From positions 1 to 14,105 of the forward strand of contig JABJCS010000325.1 in the NCBI GenBank assembly GCA_018665505.1: a DNA stretch of 14,105 nucleotides. Reading direction: 5' to 3'. The notes under the pieces are model-generated. The model searched no databases, had not been told where the DNA came from, and saw nothing but the letters and a program-made list of their open reading frames with translations. Origin of the DNA: Alphaproteobacteria bacterium (GTDB lineage: Bacteria > Pseudomonadota > Alphaproteobacteria > UBA8366). Shown piece after piece: positions 1 to 6,577 of the stretch. The position numbers were made by a program, and so were the translations under genes. Every line of letters starts with the position of its first letter. The first letter of the stretch is position 1.

Positions 1-134
1 AGGATGCCCAGCCACGCGATTGGAGAGCCGCTCTGGTCGGTGGCCAAGCCGTAGACGCCGACGACAGGATACAGCCAAAGAGAGTCGGCGAGGGCCACCA
101 AAGTGAGGATGAACAAACGGCGCCCGGTGCTCAT
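1..134 (-). CDS. N-terminal part of a membrane protein downstream of DUF58 gene (runs off the window)
   Basis: The minus strand is open from an ATG at 134 to the window edge, giving 44 residues beginning MSTGRRLFILTLVALADSLW. This stretch is hydrophobic, with a likely first membrane segment at about residues 6-30 and no stop codon. The ATG overlaps the TGA of the DUF58 gene in an ATGA arrangement, so translation is probably coupled and the gene is the third of the moxR-DUF58 operon. In many bacteria the gene after the DUF58 gene encodes a membrane protein (DUF4129, transglutaminase-like or a VWA protein). Which of these applies cannot be decided from 44 residues. The assignment as a real gene rests on the coupling, the open frame and the hydrophobicity. 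Confidence 0.6.
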   Translation of the reverse strand, partial: MSTGRRLFILTLVALADSLWLYPVVGVYGLATDQSGSPIAWLGI

Positions 135-1414
135 GCGACGTCCGCCTCATCGTCGACACTTGGGTCGAGTTCCCTGCAATAGGGACGGAGATCGACAACG
201 TCGATCCTCGGGAGGCTCGGTGGGTCCTTGCGGCCTGTATAGAGGACCTGGACCGGATGCCCCCTAGCGCGCCGTTGTTTCAGAAAGTCGAGCGTGCCGT
301 CCTGTAAGGTGCCGCCGATGTAGAGGATCGTCGCGCCGTCGGGCAGAGCTTTCGCGCCATGGCGGGCAATCAGGTTTTCGACGGAGCGGGTCCTGATTGC
401 GCCCGCTGCGGCCAGGCAGTTCATAATCTCCAGCAGACGCCCTTTGTGCGAAGCTGGTGCCATGACCGGTGGGGTTGAGCCGCTCATCGGTGTCCCGTTG
501 CACACGAACCCGAGGTGAAATTTTTGTTTGTAGCAACGGGTTGCAATGGTCGCGGCGGCGGTGATCGTGCTCTCTAAAATACCGGTATCTATGCGCCAAT
601 AGGCATCGGCATGAGTGGCGCAATCGACGATCATGACCACGCAGTGAGAAACGCTGGCATCATAGGTGCGCACGAAGAGCTCACCGCGCTTGGCACTGGT
701 TTTCCAATCGACCTTGCGCGCGCCGTCGCCGGACCTGAATTCACGCACACTGCTGGGACGCGTGATGTCCTCGATGAAAGGATGCCGGATCGCGCTGTCG
801 CCAATCGGCCGCTGTGCCGGAAACCGCAATATCGGAAGCTCCATGAGTTCCGGGAACACGACGAGGTCCGTCTCATGTCGTCTCAAGGAACGATTCGTTC
901 GGTAAAACCCGAAGATATCGCCGCTCCGCAGATGCGTCGGACCGAAGGTGTAATGCCCGCGGCGGGTTGCGATCAATTCGATCGTGAGGTTCGCACGCTC
1001 GTATCCACCGAGGCCGACGGTCTCCGCGACCTCGATCCCGCCGTTGAAGGTGCGTAACGTCTCACCCTCTCTCGCGTCACTAAGCGATAGACCAGCCGGG
1101 ATAATTTCACGCAATTGTAGCCACGGTAGGGGGAGGGGCTTTCGGTTCTCGACCTGCATCGACAGCTGAAACCGGTCGCCTTGGACGAGGCGGCGCGCTG
1201 AGGGGATGGGCGTGTAGATCACCTCGCTCAATGCGATGCGCGCCCAGCCGCGCGAGACCAATGCGACGATCAACACCAAGGCGCAGACAAACGTGGTCCA
1301 GGGCCGTCCGTCCCAGAGGCCGATGATCGCGACGATCGACAGTACGATAGCCGCAAGGTCGGAGACGACATTGCCGGTTCGCCGTGCCTGCTGAATGTCG
1401 ACCGGTAGCTTCAT
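131..1414 (-). CDS. DUF58 domain-containing protein
   Basis: This 427-residue protein of the DUF58 family is the usual partner of MoxR AAA+ ATPases. Such pairs are thought to act in chaperone-like maturation of proteins or metal centres, but the exact role here is unknown. Two membrane segments lie near the N terminus (about residues 15-33 and 39-55). An Ig-like middle region includes RRGHYTFGPTHLRSGDIFGF (151-170). The signature VREFRSGDGARKVDWKTSA is at 223-241, followed by a VWA-like strand VVMIVD (259-264). Length and domain order are normal for the family and the gene looks intact. Its ATG overlaps the TGA of the upstream moxR-like gene and its TGA overlaps the next ATG, so it is the middle gene of a tightly coupled operon. 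Because the upstream ATPase gene has an internal stop, this gene may be under-translated through loss of coupling (inference). Confidence 0.9.
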   Translation of the reverse strand: MKLPVDIQQARRTGNVVSDLAAIVLSIVAIIGLWDGRPWTTFVCALVLIVALVSRGWARIALSEVIYTPIPSARRLVQGDRFQLSMQVENRKPLPLPWLQLREIIPAGLSLSDAREGETLRTFNGGIEVAETVGLGGYERANLTIELIATRRGHYTFGPTHLRSGDIFGFYRTNRSLRRHETDLVVFPELMELPILRFPAQRPIGDSAIRHPFIEDITRPSSVREFRSGDGARKVDWKTSAKRGELFVRTYDASVSHCVVMIVDCATHADAYWRIDTGILESTITAAATIATRCYKQKFHLGFVCNGTPMSGSTPPVMAPASHKGRLLEIMNCLAAAGAIRTRSVENLIARHGAKALPDGATILYIGGTLQDGTLDFLKQRRARGHPVQVLYTGRKDPPSLPRIDVVDLRPYCRELDPSVDDEADVA

Positions 1415-2400
1415 GGTCCGGGTTCTATGGGTACCGCCACGGTGTCGAGGATGTCGCCGATGATGTCATCGCTGTCTTCTCCGCGCAGCTCGGCTCCGAT
1501 TTCGACGACGATCCGATGGCCAAGTGTGGGGCCGGCCAAGGCCTTCACATCGTCCGGCAGAACGTAGTCGCGGCCATCCATCGCCGCTTGCGCCTGGGCG
1601 GCGCGTTGCAAGGCAAGCGAGGCGCGAGGGCTCGCGCCGAGTTGGATTTTGTCGTGCTGCCGTGTGCTGGCCACGATCTCTAACAGATAGCGGGCAACGA
1701 TTCCGTCCACGCGGACATGATCGATGGCGCTTTGCGCGGCCAGGATTTCGGCGGGCGATGTGACAGGTTCTACATCCAATGTGCCGCCGGTGCCGCGAAA
1801 CCGCTCCAGCATCGCCATTTCTTCATCGGCGTCGGGATATCCAAGCGAGAACCGCAGGAAGAACCGGTCGAGCTACGCTTCCGGCAGTGGGAAGGTTCCT
1901 TCCATTTCAACCGGGTTTAAGGTCGCCAGAACGAAGAAGGGTGCGGGCAGCGCCGTTGTGGTTCCGTCCACCGTGACCTGGCGTTCGCCCATGGCTTCCA
2001 AAAGGGCTGATTGCGTGCGCGGCGACGCGCGATTGATTTCGTCTGCCAGCACGATCTCGCTGAAGACCGGGCCGCGGCGGAACTCAAACTCTCGTGTTTC
2101 CGAATTGAAGATATCGATGCCCACGACATCGGCGGGCACGAGATCGGGGGTGAACTGTATGCGCTTGAAACCGCAGCCCAAAGACACCGCCAAGGTTTTC
2201 GCCAGCGTCGTCTTGCCGGTGCCGGGAACGTCCTCGATTAGCGCGTGGCCACCGCAGAGCAAGGCAATCAAGGCATGATCAATGATGCGGGGCTTGCCGA
2301 CGATGACTTTCCGGACGTTTTCCCGCACTTTGGTAGTGAGCTCCGCGACCGCCTTCATGTCGTCTGACACAGCGTCGAAGTGGTTTGGCATTTCGTTCAA
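1411..2400 (-). pseudogene. MoxR-family AAA+ ATPase gene interrupted by an in-frame amber codon
   Basis: Read through one stop, this frame encodes a full-length MoxR-type ATPase of 329 codons. Walker A is DVPGTGKTT (residues 57-65), Walker B is [10 protein letters not shown] (117-126), and the sensor-1 region is ATLNPVE (159-165). At codon 176 (1873-1875) the reading FPLPEA is followed by TAG, then LDRFFLRFSLGYPDADEE in the same frame. The family consensus here is PLPEAQLDRF, so the stop replaces a conserved Gln and one C-to-T change (CAG to TAG) explains it. The product would lose the C-terminal part of the AAA+ core and the lid domain. The distal part continues to a TGA overlapping the DUF58 start. 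The start is TTG at 2400 with GAGGGGG upstream, or ATG at 2391. Other genes here (dctQ, dctM, the acyl-CoA ligase, uspA) end in TAG, so TAG is an ordinary stop. A sequencing error remains possible. Confidence 0.88.
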
Positions 2401-2544
2401 TTCTTCCGCCCCCTCGGCTAAATTCGTTCAGTCGTCCGCAGACCGAGAAGGATGATCGTGCGATGGCGGGGGTAGGGTCAAGGGGCATCGTCGCGGCTTG
2501 CATTGGCGGCGAGGCTGGATTACGGACAAGTCTTCACATCGAGA

Positions 2545-2553
2545 AGGGGAGAG
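2545..2553 (+). promoter_or_regulatory. Ribosome binding site that fixes the gamma-glutamyltransferase start
   Basis: AGGGGAGAG lies just upstream of the ATG at 2557 with normal spacing (about 6 nt from GGGGA). It favours that ATG over the in-frame TTG at 2503, which would add 18 unconserved residues. Confidence 0.75.
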
Positions 2554-2556
2554 ATT

Positions 2557-4143
2557 ATGCGCGATTTGGATCAACCCGGCCGCTCGGCTGCGATTGCAGA
2601 GAACGGCATGGCGGCGACCTCTCACCCCGATGGCACACTCGCGGCGTTGGATGTTTTGCGCGACGGTGGCAACGCGGTTGACGCAGCGATCGCGGCTGTG
2701 GCGGTCCTCGGCGTTGTTGAATCCGCAATGACCGGGGTCGGCGGTGATTGTTTCGTGCTCTATTCGCCAAAGCGCGGTGAGCCCATTGCCCTGAATGGCT
2801 CCGGGCGCGCGCCAGGGAAAGCGACGGTCGATTGGTTCCGCGAACAAGGTATCGCCGAGATTGACCAGGATTCGGCGCATGCGGTGACGATACCAGGCGC
2901 GGTCGATGCCTGGTGCCAGCTTTCGAAAGATTATGGAACCAAGGGGCTCGACGAGCTGTTGCAGCCCGCCATCGACAAGGCGGAGAACGGCTATCGCATC
3001 ATGGACCGGGTCGCCTTCGATCACGCGGGTGCCGTCGAGCGCATGAAAAAGGATGAGTATCTTTCAGCGCGATTCTTGATGGGCGGCAAATCGATGCCCA
3101 TTGGCACTAAGCACACGCAGCCGCAAATGGCCGAGACCTTACGGCGCATCGCGAAGGAAGGGCGCGCCGGTTTCTACGAAGGGCCGGTGATGGAAGACAT
3201 CGTTAATCGCCTGAAGAGCTTAGGCGGTGGGCACGAGGCGGAGGATTTCGCGGCCCAGCATTGCGAATATGTGGACCCGATCCACGCCTCCTTTCGTGAT
3301 CACGAGATTTACGAATGTCCGCCCAATGGTCAGGGCCTCGGCGCGCTGATGATGATGCGCACGCTGGATGGCTACGACCTGTCGGACGGGTATAGCGAGG
3401 CGGACGTTATCCACCTAATCGCCGAGACGACGAAGATGGCGTATGCGGCGCGGGATGCGTTGTTCTGCGATCCAAAATATGTCGACGTACCGGTGGATTA
3501 CTTATTGTCTGACGAGCGCGCGGCCTGGACCCGTGACCGAATCGATATGGGTAAGGCCAGCCAGTTCAACAGTTGGAACGGCTTCACGGCGGAACATAAG
3601 GACACGACCTATCTCTGCGTGGTCGACCGCGACGGGAATGCGATTTCATTCATCAATTCGATCTTCAAGAGTTTCGGCAGTTGCATCATGGCGCCCGAGA
3701 GCGGCGTGATTCTGCACAACCGCGGTTTCAGCTTCCGTCTCGAGGCCGATCACCCGAACCGGATTGAGCCCGGCAAACGGCCCATGCATACCATCATTCC
3801 CGGCATGGCCATGAAGGGCGGCAAGACGGTTATGCCCTTCGGTGTCATGGGCGGGCATTATCAATCCACGGGGCACACCAGCTTCCTCTCGAACATGTTC
3901 GATTTCGGGATGGATCCGCAGCAAGCGAACGAGGCTCCGCGGCATTTCTGTTTCGACGGCGAACTGGCGCTGGAGCCGCGGATTTCGGAAGACGTCGCCG
4001 AAGACCTCCGCAAGCGAGGTCACAACGTGACCCGCACCCCGTCACCCCATGGCGGCTGTCAGGCAATTTACATCGATGATGAGCGCGGCGTCTTGGTCGG
4101 CGGCTCCGATCCCCGCAAGGACGGATTGGCGCTGGGGTATTAA
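2557..4143 (+). CDS. Gamma-glutamyltransferase family protein (Ntn hydrolase)
   Basis: This 528-residue protein belongs to the gamma-glutamyltranspeptidase superfamily, which self-cleaves and then uses the new N-terminal Thr to hydrolyse or transfer gamma-glutamyl or related acyl groups. The N-terminal block DGGNAVDAAIAAVAVLGVVE and GVGGDCFVLY are typical, and LNGSGRAP (79-86) carries the candidate substrate-binding Arg84. The predicted nucleophile is Thr350 (codon 3604-3606) in DTTYLCVVDRDGN, giving a small subunit of about 179 residues. GVILHNRGFSF, DFGMDPQQANEAPR and the C-terminal GGSDPRKDGLALGY also fit. There is no signal peptide, so it is probably cytoplasmic and closer to the YwrD-like branch than to classical periplasmic Ggt. 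The true substrate may not be glutathione. It is divergent from the moxR operon and followed 43 bp later by a GNAT gene. The start was chosen from the strong ribosome binding site. Confidence 0.9.
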   Translation: MRDLDQPGRSAAIAENGMAATSHPDGTLAALDVLRDGGNAVDAAIAAVAVLGVVESAMTGVGGDCFVLYSPKRGEPIALNGSGRAPGKATVDWFREQGIAEIDQDSAHAVTIPGAVDAWCQLSKDYGTKGLDELLQPAIDKAENGYRIMDRVAFDHAGAVERMKKDEYLSARFLMGGKSMPIGTKHTQPQMAETLRRIAKEGRAGFYEGPVMEDIVNRLKSLGGGHEAEDFAAQHCEYVDPIHASFRDHEIYECPPNGQGLGALMMMRTLDGYDLSDGYSEADVIHLIAETTKMAYAARDALFCDPKYVDVPVDYLLSDERAAWTRDRIDMGKASQFNSWNGFTAEHKDTTYLCVVDRDGNAISFINSIFKSFGSCIMAPESGVILHNRGFSFRLEADHPNRIEPGKRPMHTIIPGMAMKGGKTVMPFGVMGGHYQSTGHTSFLSNMFDFGMDPQQANEAPRHFCFDGELALEPRISEDVAEDLRKRGHNVTRTPSPHGGCQAIYIDDERGVLVGGSDPRKDGLALGY

Positions 4144-4145
4144 TC

Positions 4146-4166
4146 TTTCCGCCTTCGCGGGAATGA
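4146..4166. repeat. Short dispersed palindromic repeat (half of a 'GTCATTCCCGCGAA' type element)
   Basis: Three bases after the gamma-glutamyltransferase stop is a hairpin, TTCCGC-CTTC-GCGGGAA with one bulge, followed by TGAC. Its sequence matches a repeat often seen between genes in many proteobacterial genomes (recalled from general knowledge, not searched). It could act as a weak 3' mRNA structure for the upstream gene. The ATG at 4163 lies inside it, which argues against that ATG as the start of the next gene. Confidence 0.55.
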
Positions 4167-4186
4167 CAGATATGTTAGGTATCTCC

Positions 4187-4687
4187 ATGGCGGCGAAATT
4201 TAGCATTCAATCCGGACCGACCCCCGGTCTCCTCGGTGACGTCGCAGCCCTCCACGGGCGTTATTACGCCGAGCATTGGGATTTTCCCGTCGCTTTCGAA
4301 GACAAGGTCGCGCGGGAGATGGGCGGGTTTCTGTGCCGGTACGATCCGGCGAAGGATCTGGTGTTGTGGACGGGCGACCCTAACCGAGTACTCGGCACAA
4401 TCACATTAGACGGCAGTGACCCTGAACTGCTGGACGGTTGGGCGCATTTGCGTTGGTTTATTCTCCATGAAAGCTTGGCGGGCCAGGGGCTAGGCAAGGT
4501 CATGATCGATCGCGTTGTCGCCTTTGCGCGGGATGTCGGATATCGCGCGATTTATCTCACGACCTTCGACGGGCTACATGCGGCGATGGCATTGTACCGG
4601 CGTGCCGGGTTCCAGGTCGTGGATGAGCAAGAGGGAGAGACCTGGGGACGTTCGGTGCTCGAGCAGCGATTGGAATTGACCTTCTAG
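4187..4687 (+). CDS. GNAT family N-acetyltransferase
   Basis: This 166-residue acetyltransferase of the GNAT fold would transfer an acetyl group from acetyl-CoA to an unknown amine. The acetyl-CoA pyrophosphate-binding loop is GQGLGK (99-104), followed by a helix and the strand AIYLTTF, then AALYRRAGF-like motif B (MALYRRAGFQVV). The opening PTPGLLGDVAALHGRYYAEH and the ending EQRLELTF resemble the acetyltransferase half of MarR-GNAT fusion proteins, here without the MarR part. In-frame ATGs exist at 4049, 4163, 4172 and 4187. The one at 4049 overlaps the upstream gene and 4163 lies in a repeat. I chose 4187 because AGG precedes it at good spacing and homology-like sequence begins right after it. 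It probably shares a transcript with the upstream gamma-glutamyltransferase gene. Confidence 0.82.
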   Translation: MAAKFSIQSGPTPGLLGDVAALHGRYYAEHWDFPVAFEDKVAREMGGFLCRYDPAKDLVLWTGDPNRVLGTITLDGSDPELLDGWAHLRWFILHESLAGQGLGKVMIDRVVAFARDVGYRAIYLTTFDGLHAAMALYRRAGFQVVDEQEGETWGRSVLEQRLELTF

Positions 4688-4850
4688 AATTCCGGTTATT
4701 AGGAGGATTCCAGAGGCCTAGAAAGCGTTTTCTTCATGGGGTATTGCCCTATGTACTTCAATGACGCTTTGGGGCTTAATTCATACGAGTGTTCAAAACC
4801 CGTGAGACTCAAACAACTGAGTTCACTCTAAAACTCGTCAGGGAGGAAAC
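4688..4850 (+). promoter_or_regulatory. Leader/promoter region of the TRAP-ligase operon with an imperfect inverted repeat
   Basis: This 163-bp gap separates the GNAT gene from dctP and is more AT-rich than the coding sequence. At 4802-4826 lies an inverted repeat, GTGA(G)ACTCA and TGAGTTCAC around a 6-nt centre, which gives nine pairs with one bulged G. It sits about 25-50 nt before the dctP ATG, suitable for an operator or a leader hairpin. The Shine-Dalgarno GGGAGGA is at 4841-4847. No convincing sigma-70 pair could be picked; TATGTA at 4750-4755 is a weak -10 candidate. No sigma-54 type GG-N10-GC match was seen. Confidence 0.4.
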
Positions 4851-5930
4851 ATGTCGAGATTTATTTCTTTAGCAGCCGGTGCTTTGGCCGCTGCAATGGT
4901 GCTGCCTGCCGCTCCGCAGGTTGCAGATGCGAAAGACTATCTTATCCGCTACTCGGATATTGGTGCGAATCGTGGTCCCCGCGCCGCGGCGCTTAATGTC
5001 TGGAAAGAAGAGATTGAGAAGGAATCGAAGGGGCAGTTAAAGATTAAGTTCTTCTGGGGCCAATCCTTGATGAAGTCGAAAGCGACGCTGAAAGGCGTGG
5101 GGTCTGGCCTTGCTGAGATGGGAACGGTTATCGCGGCTTATACGCCGGCGGACATGCCTGTCCTCAACTACGGTAACGTCCCGTTCAATGAGCCTGATCC
5201 CTGGGTTGGCATTCGCGCCATGCAGGATTTGCGCGAGAACGGGAAGCACATCCGGGCGGAAGAAAAGAAAAACAAGATCCGGATGCTGTTTCAAAATGTG
5301 ACCGGTCCCGTGCATCTACTGTGCGGCAAGGAGCAGATTGACACGCTCGAGAAGCTCAAAGGAAAGAAGGTCCGCGCGATCGGCGGCTACATTCAGCTCT
5401 TCAAGTCCATGGGCGCTGTGCCGGTGAAGATCGGTTTCGGTGAACTCTATTCCGCGCTCGATCGCGGTACGGTCGACTGCACGGTGAACTACACGGTGTT
5501 CGTGAAATCCTATAAGCACTACGAAGTCACGAAGTATCTGATGCTGGCCGGCATGGGACAAAGCATCGGCTATGGCGGCGCCATTAACCTCAAGTTCTAC
5601 AACAGCCTGCCGCAAAACCTGAAGGACATCTTGGACAAGGCCAGCGACCGGTATATGGACAACTATGGCAAGAACCTGATCGAAGACTCCAAGGCGGCGG
5701 CCAAGGAAATGGCCGCGGGCATTGACGGTAAGGTGCTGAAATTCGTGGACATTCCGCAGTCGGAACTCGACCGTTGGGCTGGTTACTCCAAAGAGATTGG
5801 CAAGACCTTGCTCGGCAAAATGAAGCACATGTCCGAAGCTGATCGCAACCAGCACGCAGCTGACTTCGAAGCTGCGGTTGCGAAGTATCGCAAGATCAAG
5901 GCAGAAAAGGGTTATCCTTGGGAGCGCTAA
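4851..5930 (+). CDS. dctP: TRAP transporter substrate-binding protein, DctP family
   Basis: This 359-residue periplasmic binding protein captures the substrate, usually a carboxylate, for the DctQM membrane complex encoded just downstream. A Sec signal peptide (residues 1-27, hydrophobic core LAAGALAAAMVLPAA, cleavage after VADA) precedes mature KDYLIRYSD. The family core is clear: KLKGKKVRAIGGY (168-180) with Arg175 at the place of the carboxylate-binding Arg, then GAVPVKIGFGELYSALDRG and VDCTVNYTVFVKSYKHYEV. Length is slightly above the common 330-340. GGGAGGA lies 3 nt before the ATG. The substrate cannot be read from sequence; the neighbouring acyl-CoA ligase hints at an organic acid later activated to a CoA thioester (inference). 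A strong hairpin after the gene probably raises its expression relative to the membrane subunits. Confidence 0.93.
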   Translation: MSRFISLAAGALAAAMVLPAAPQVADAKDYLIRYSDIGANRGPRAAALNVWKEEIEKESKGQLKIKFFWGQSLMKSKATLKGVGSGLAEMGTVIAAYTPADMPVLNYGNVPFNEPDPWVGIRAMQDLRENGKHIRAEEKKNKIRMLFQNVTGPVHLLCGKEQIDTLEKLKGKKVRAIGGYIQLFKSMGAVPVKIGFGELYSALDRGTVDCTVNYTVFVKSYKHYEVTKYLMLAGMGQSIGYGGAINLKFYNSLPQNLKDILDKASDRYMDNYGKNLIEDSKAAAKEMAAGIDGKVLKFVDIPQSELDRWAGYSKEIGKTLLGKMKHMSEADRNQHAADFEAAVAKYRKIKAEKGYPWER

Positions 5931-5982
5931 TATCGCGTTCACAAGTAAGCGTAACCTCTTTCTATAAACACGCCTAACTTTT

Positions 5983-5988
5983 GAGAGG
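5983..5988 (+). promoter_or_regulatory. Candidate Shine-Dalgarno for dctQ, placed before the hairpin
   Basis: GAGAGG ends 38 nt before the dctQ ATG, too far for direct use. No purine-rich site lies in the 8 nt between the hairpin and the ATG. If the hairpin at 5989-6018 folds, this motif would be 8 nt from the ATG, which is ideal spacing. This is an inference from spacing only. Confidence 0.4.
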
Positions 5989-6018
5989 ATGAGGCCCCGC
6001 TTAACAACGGGGCCTCAT
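5989..6018 (+). other. Intercistronic RNA hairpin between dctP and dctQ
   Basis: ATGAGGCCCCG and CGGGGCCTCAT form a perfect 11-bp stem with an 8-nt loop (CTTAACAA). No U-run follows, so it is unlikely to be a full intrinsic terminator. In binding-protein operons such structures often protect the upstream mRNA from 3' exonucleases and so keep the binding protein more abundant than the permease. It may also affect dctQ initiation, because the ATG is only 8 nt downstream. Confidence 0.8.
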
Positions 6019-6026
6019 ACTTGCCA

Positions 6027-6563
6027 ATGTTAAAATTTTTCGACCTCGTCGACCGTGGGGCGCTGTGGCTTTCCGTCATCGCACTCCTGTTCATTACGAT
6101 CATGACCTGCATTTCCGTTACCGGTCGCCATTTCTTTGCCGCGCCGATCCCCGACGATTTGGTGATGAGCGAATTCACCATGGTCATCGTAGCCTTTTTG
6201 CCGCTCGCAGCGGTGCAGGCAGCACGCGAGCATGTGTTTGTGACCATCTTTTCCGATTGGCTGCCGAACCGGCCGAAAGTGGCGATGGAACTATTCGGCG
6301 TCTATTTGGGGGCCTTTATTTTTATAATTGTCACCTGCGCTACTTACACTGACTTTCTACAAGCGTTCGACGTTGGTGCATATGAAGAAGGCGCACTAGA
6401 AATACCAGAAGCTCCATTTCGTTTCATTGTCTTTTTTGGATTGCTTTTATTTTCAGTCCGTCTGGTTGTAGATGCAATTATTTCGACAAAGGGCTTTTTT
6501 ACTGGTGAAATTCAAGCGACGTTGTCCGAAGAAGAGCGCGCGCTTGAAATTGAAATTAAGTAG
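6027..6563 (+). CDS. dctQ: TRAP transporter small permease subunit, DctQ family
   Basis: This 178-residue inner-membrane protein has four predicted membrane segments: SVIALLFITIMTCISV near the N terminus, a second with FTMVIVAFLPLAA, a third with GVYLGAFIFIIVTCA, and a fourth with FIVFFGLLLFSVRLVVDAII. The REHVFVTIF motif after helix 2 is typical of DctQ. It pairs with DctM to form the membrane part of the TRAP transporter. The ATG at 6027 is preferred over the in-frame TTG at 6021. Neither has a normal ribosome binding site directly upstream, only a hairpin. The second half (about 6310-6560) is visibly more AT-rich than its neighbours. It ends in TAG, 14 bp before dctM. Confidence 0.9.
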   Translation: MLKFFDLVDRGALWLSVIALLFITIMTCISVTGRHFFAAPIPDDLVMSEFTMVIVAFLPLAAVQAAREHVFVTIFSDWLPNRPKVAMELFGVYLGAFIFIIVTCATYTDFLQAFDVGAYEEGALEIPEAPFRFIVFFGLLLFSVRLVVDAIISTKGFFTGEIQATLSEEERALEIEIK

Positions 6564-6577
6564 GCGGGGGGAGATCG

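Noticed and set aside
611..1057. Plus-strand open frame of 148 codons opposite the DUF58 gene
   Set aside because: It lies entirely antisense to a well-supported DUF58 gene and has no family features; several similar antisense frames across the window were rejected for the same reason.
1873..2400. A short stand-alone ATPase ending at 1873
   Set aside because: The same frame continues directly with conserved MoxR sequence after the stop, so the break is a nonsense mutation in one gene and not a natural end.
2503..2556. TTG start adding 18 residues to the gamma-glutamyltransferase
   Set aside because: The extension is not hydrophobic enough for a signal peptide and has no ribosome binding site, while the ATG at 2557 has a strong one.
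4736..4831. 31-codon plus-strand open frame upstream of dctP, possible leader peptide
   Set aside because: No Shine-Dalgarno at a usable distance (AGGAGG at 4701-4706 is about 30 nt away) and no recognisable leader features.
5989..6033. 14-codon open frame starting inside the dctP-dctQ hairpin and overlapping the dctQ start
   Set aside because: The GAGAGG abuts the ATG with no spacing, and the frame lies in the stem of a hairpin; more likely chance.
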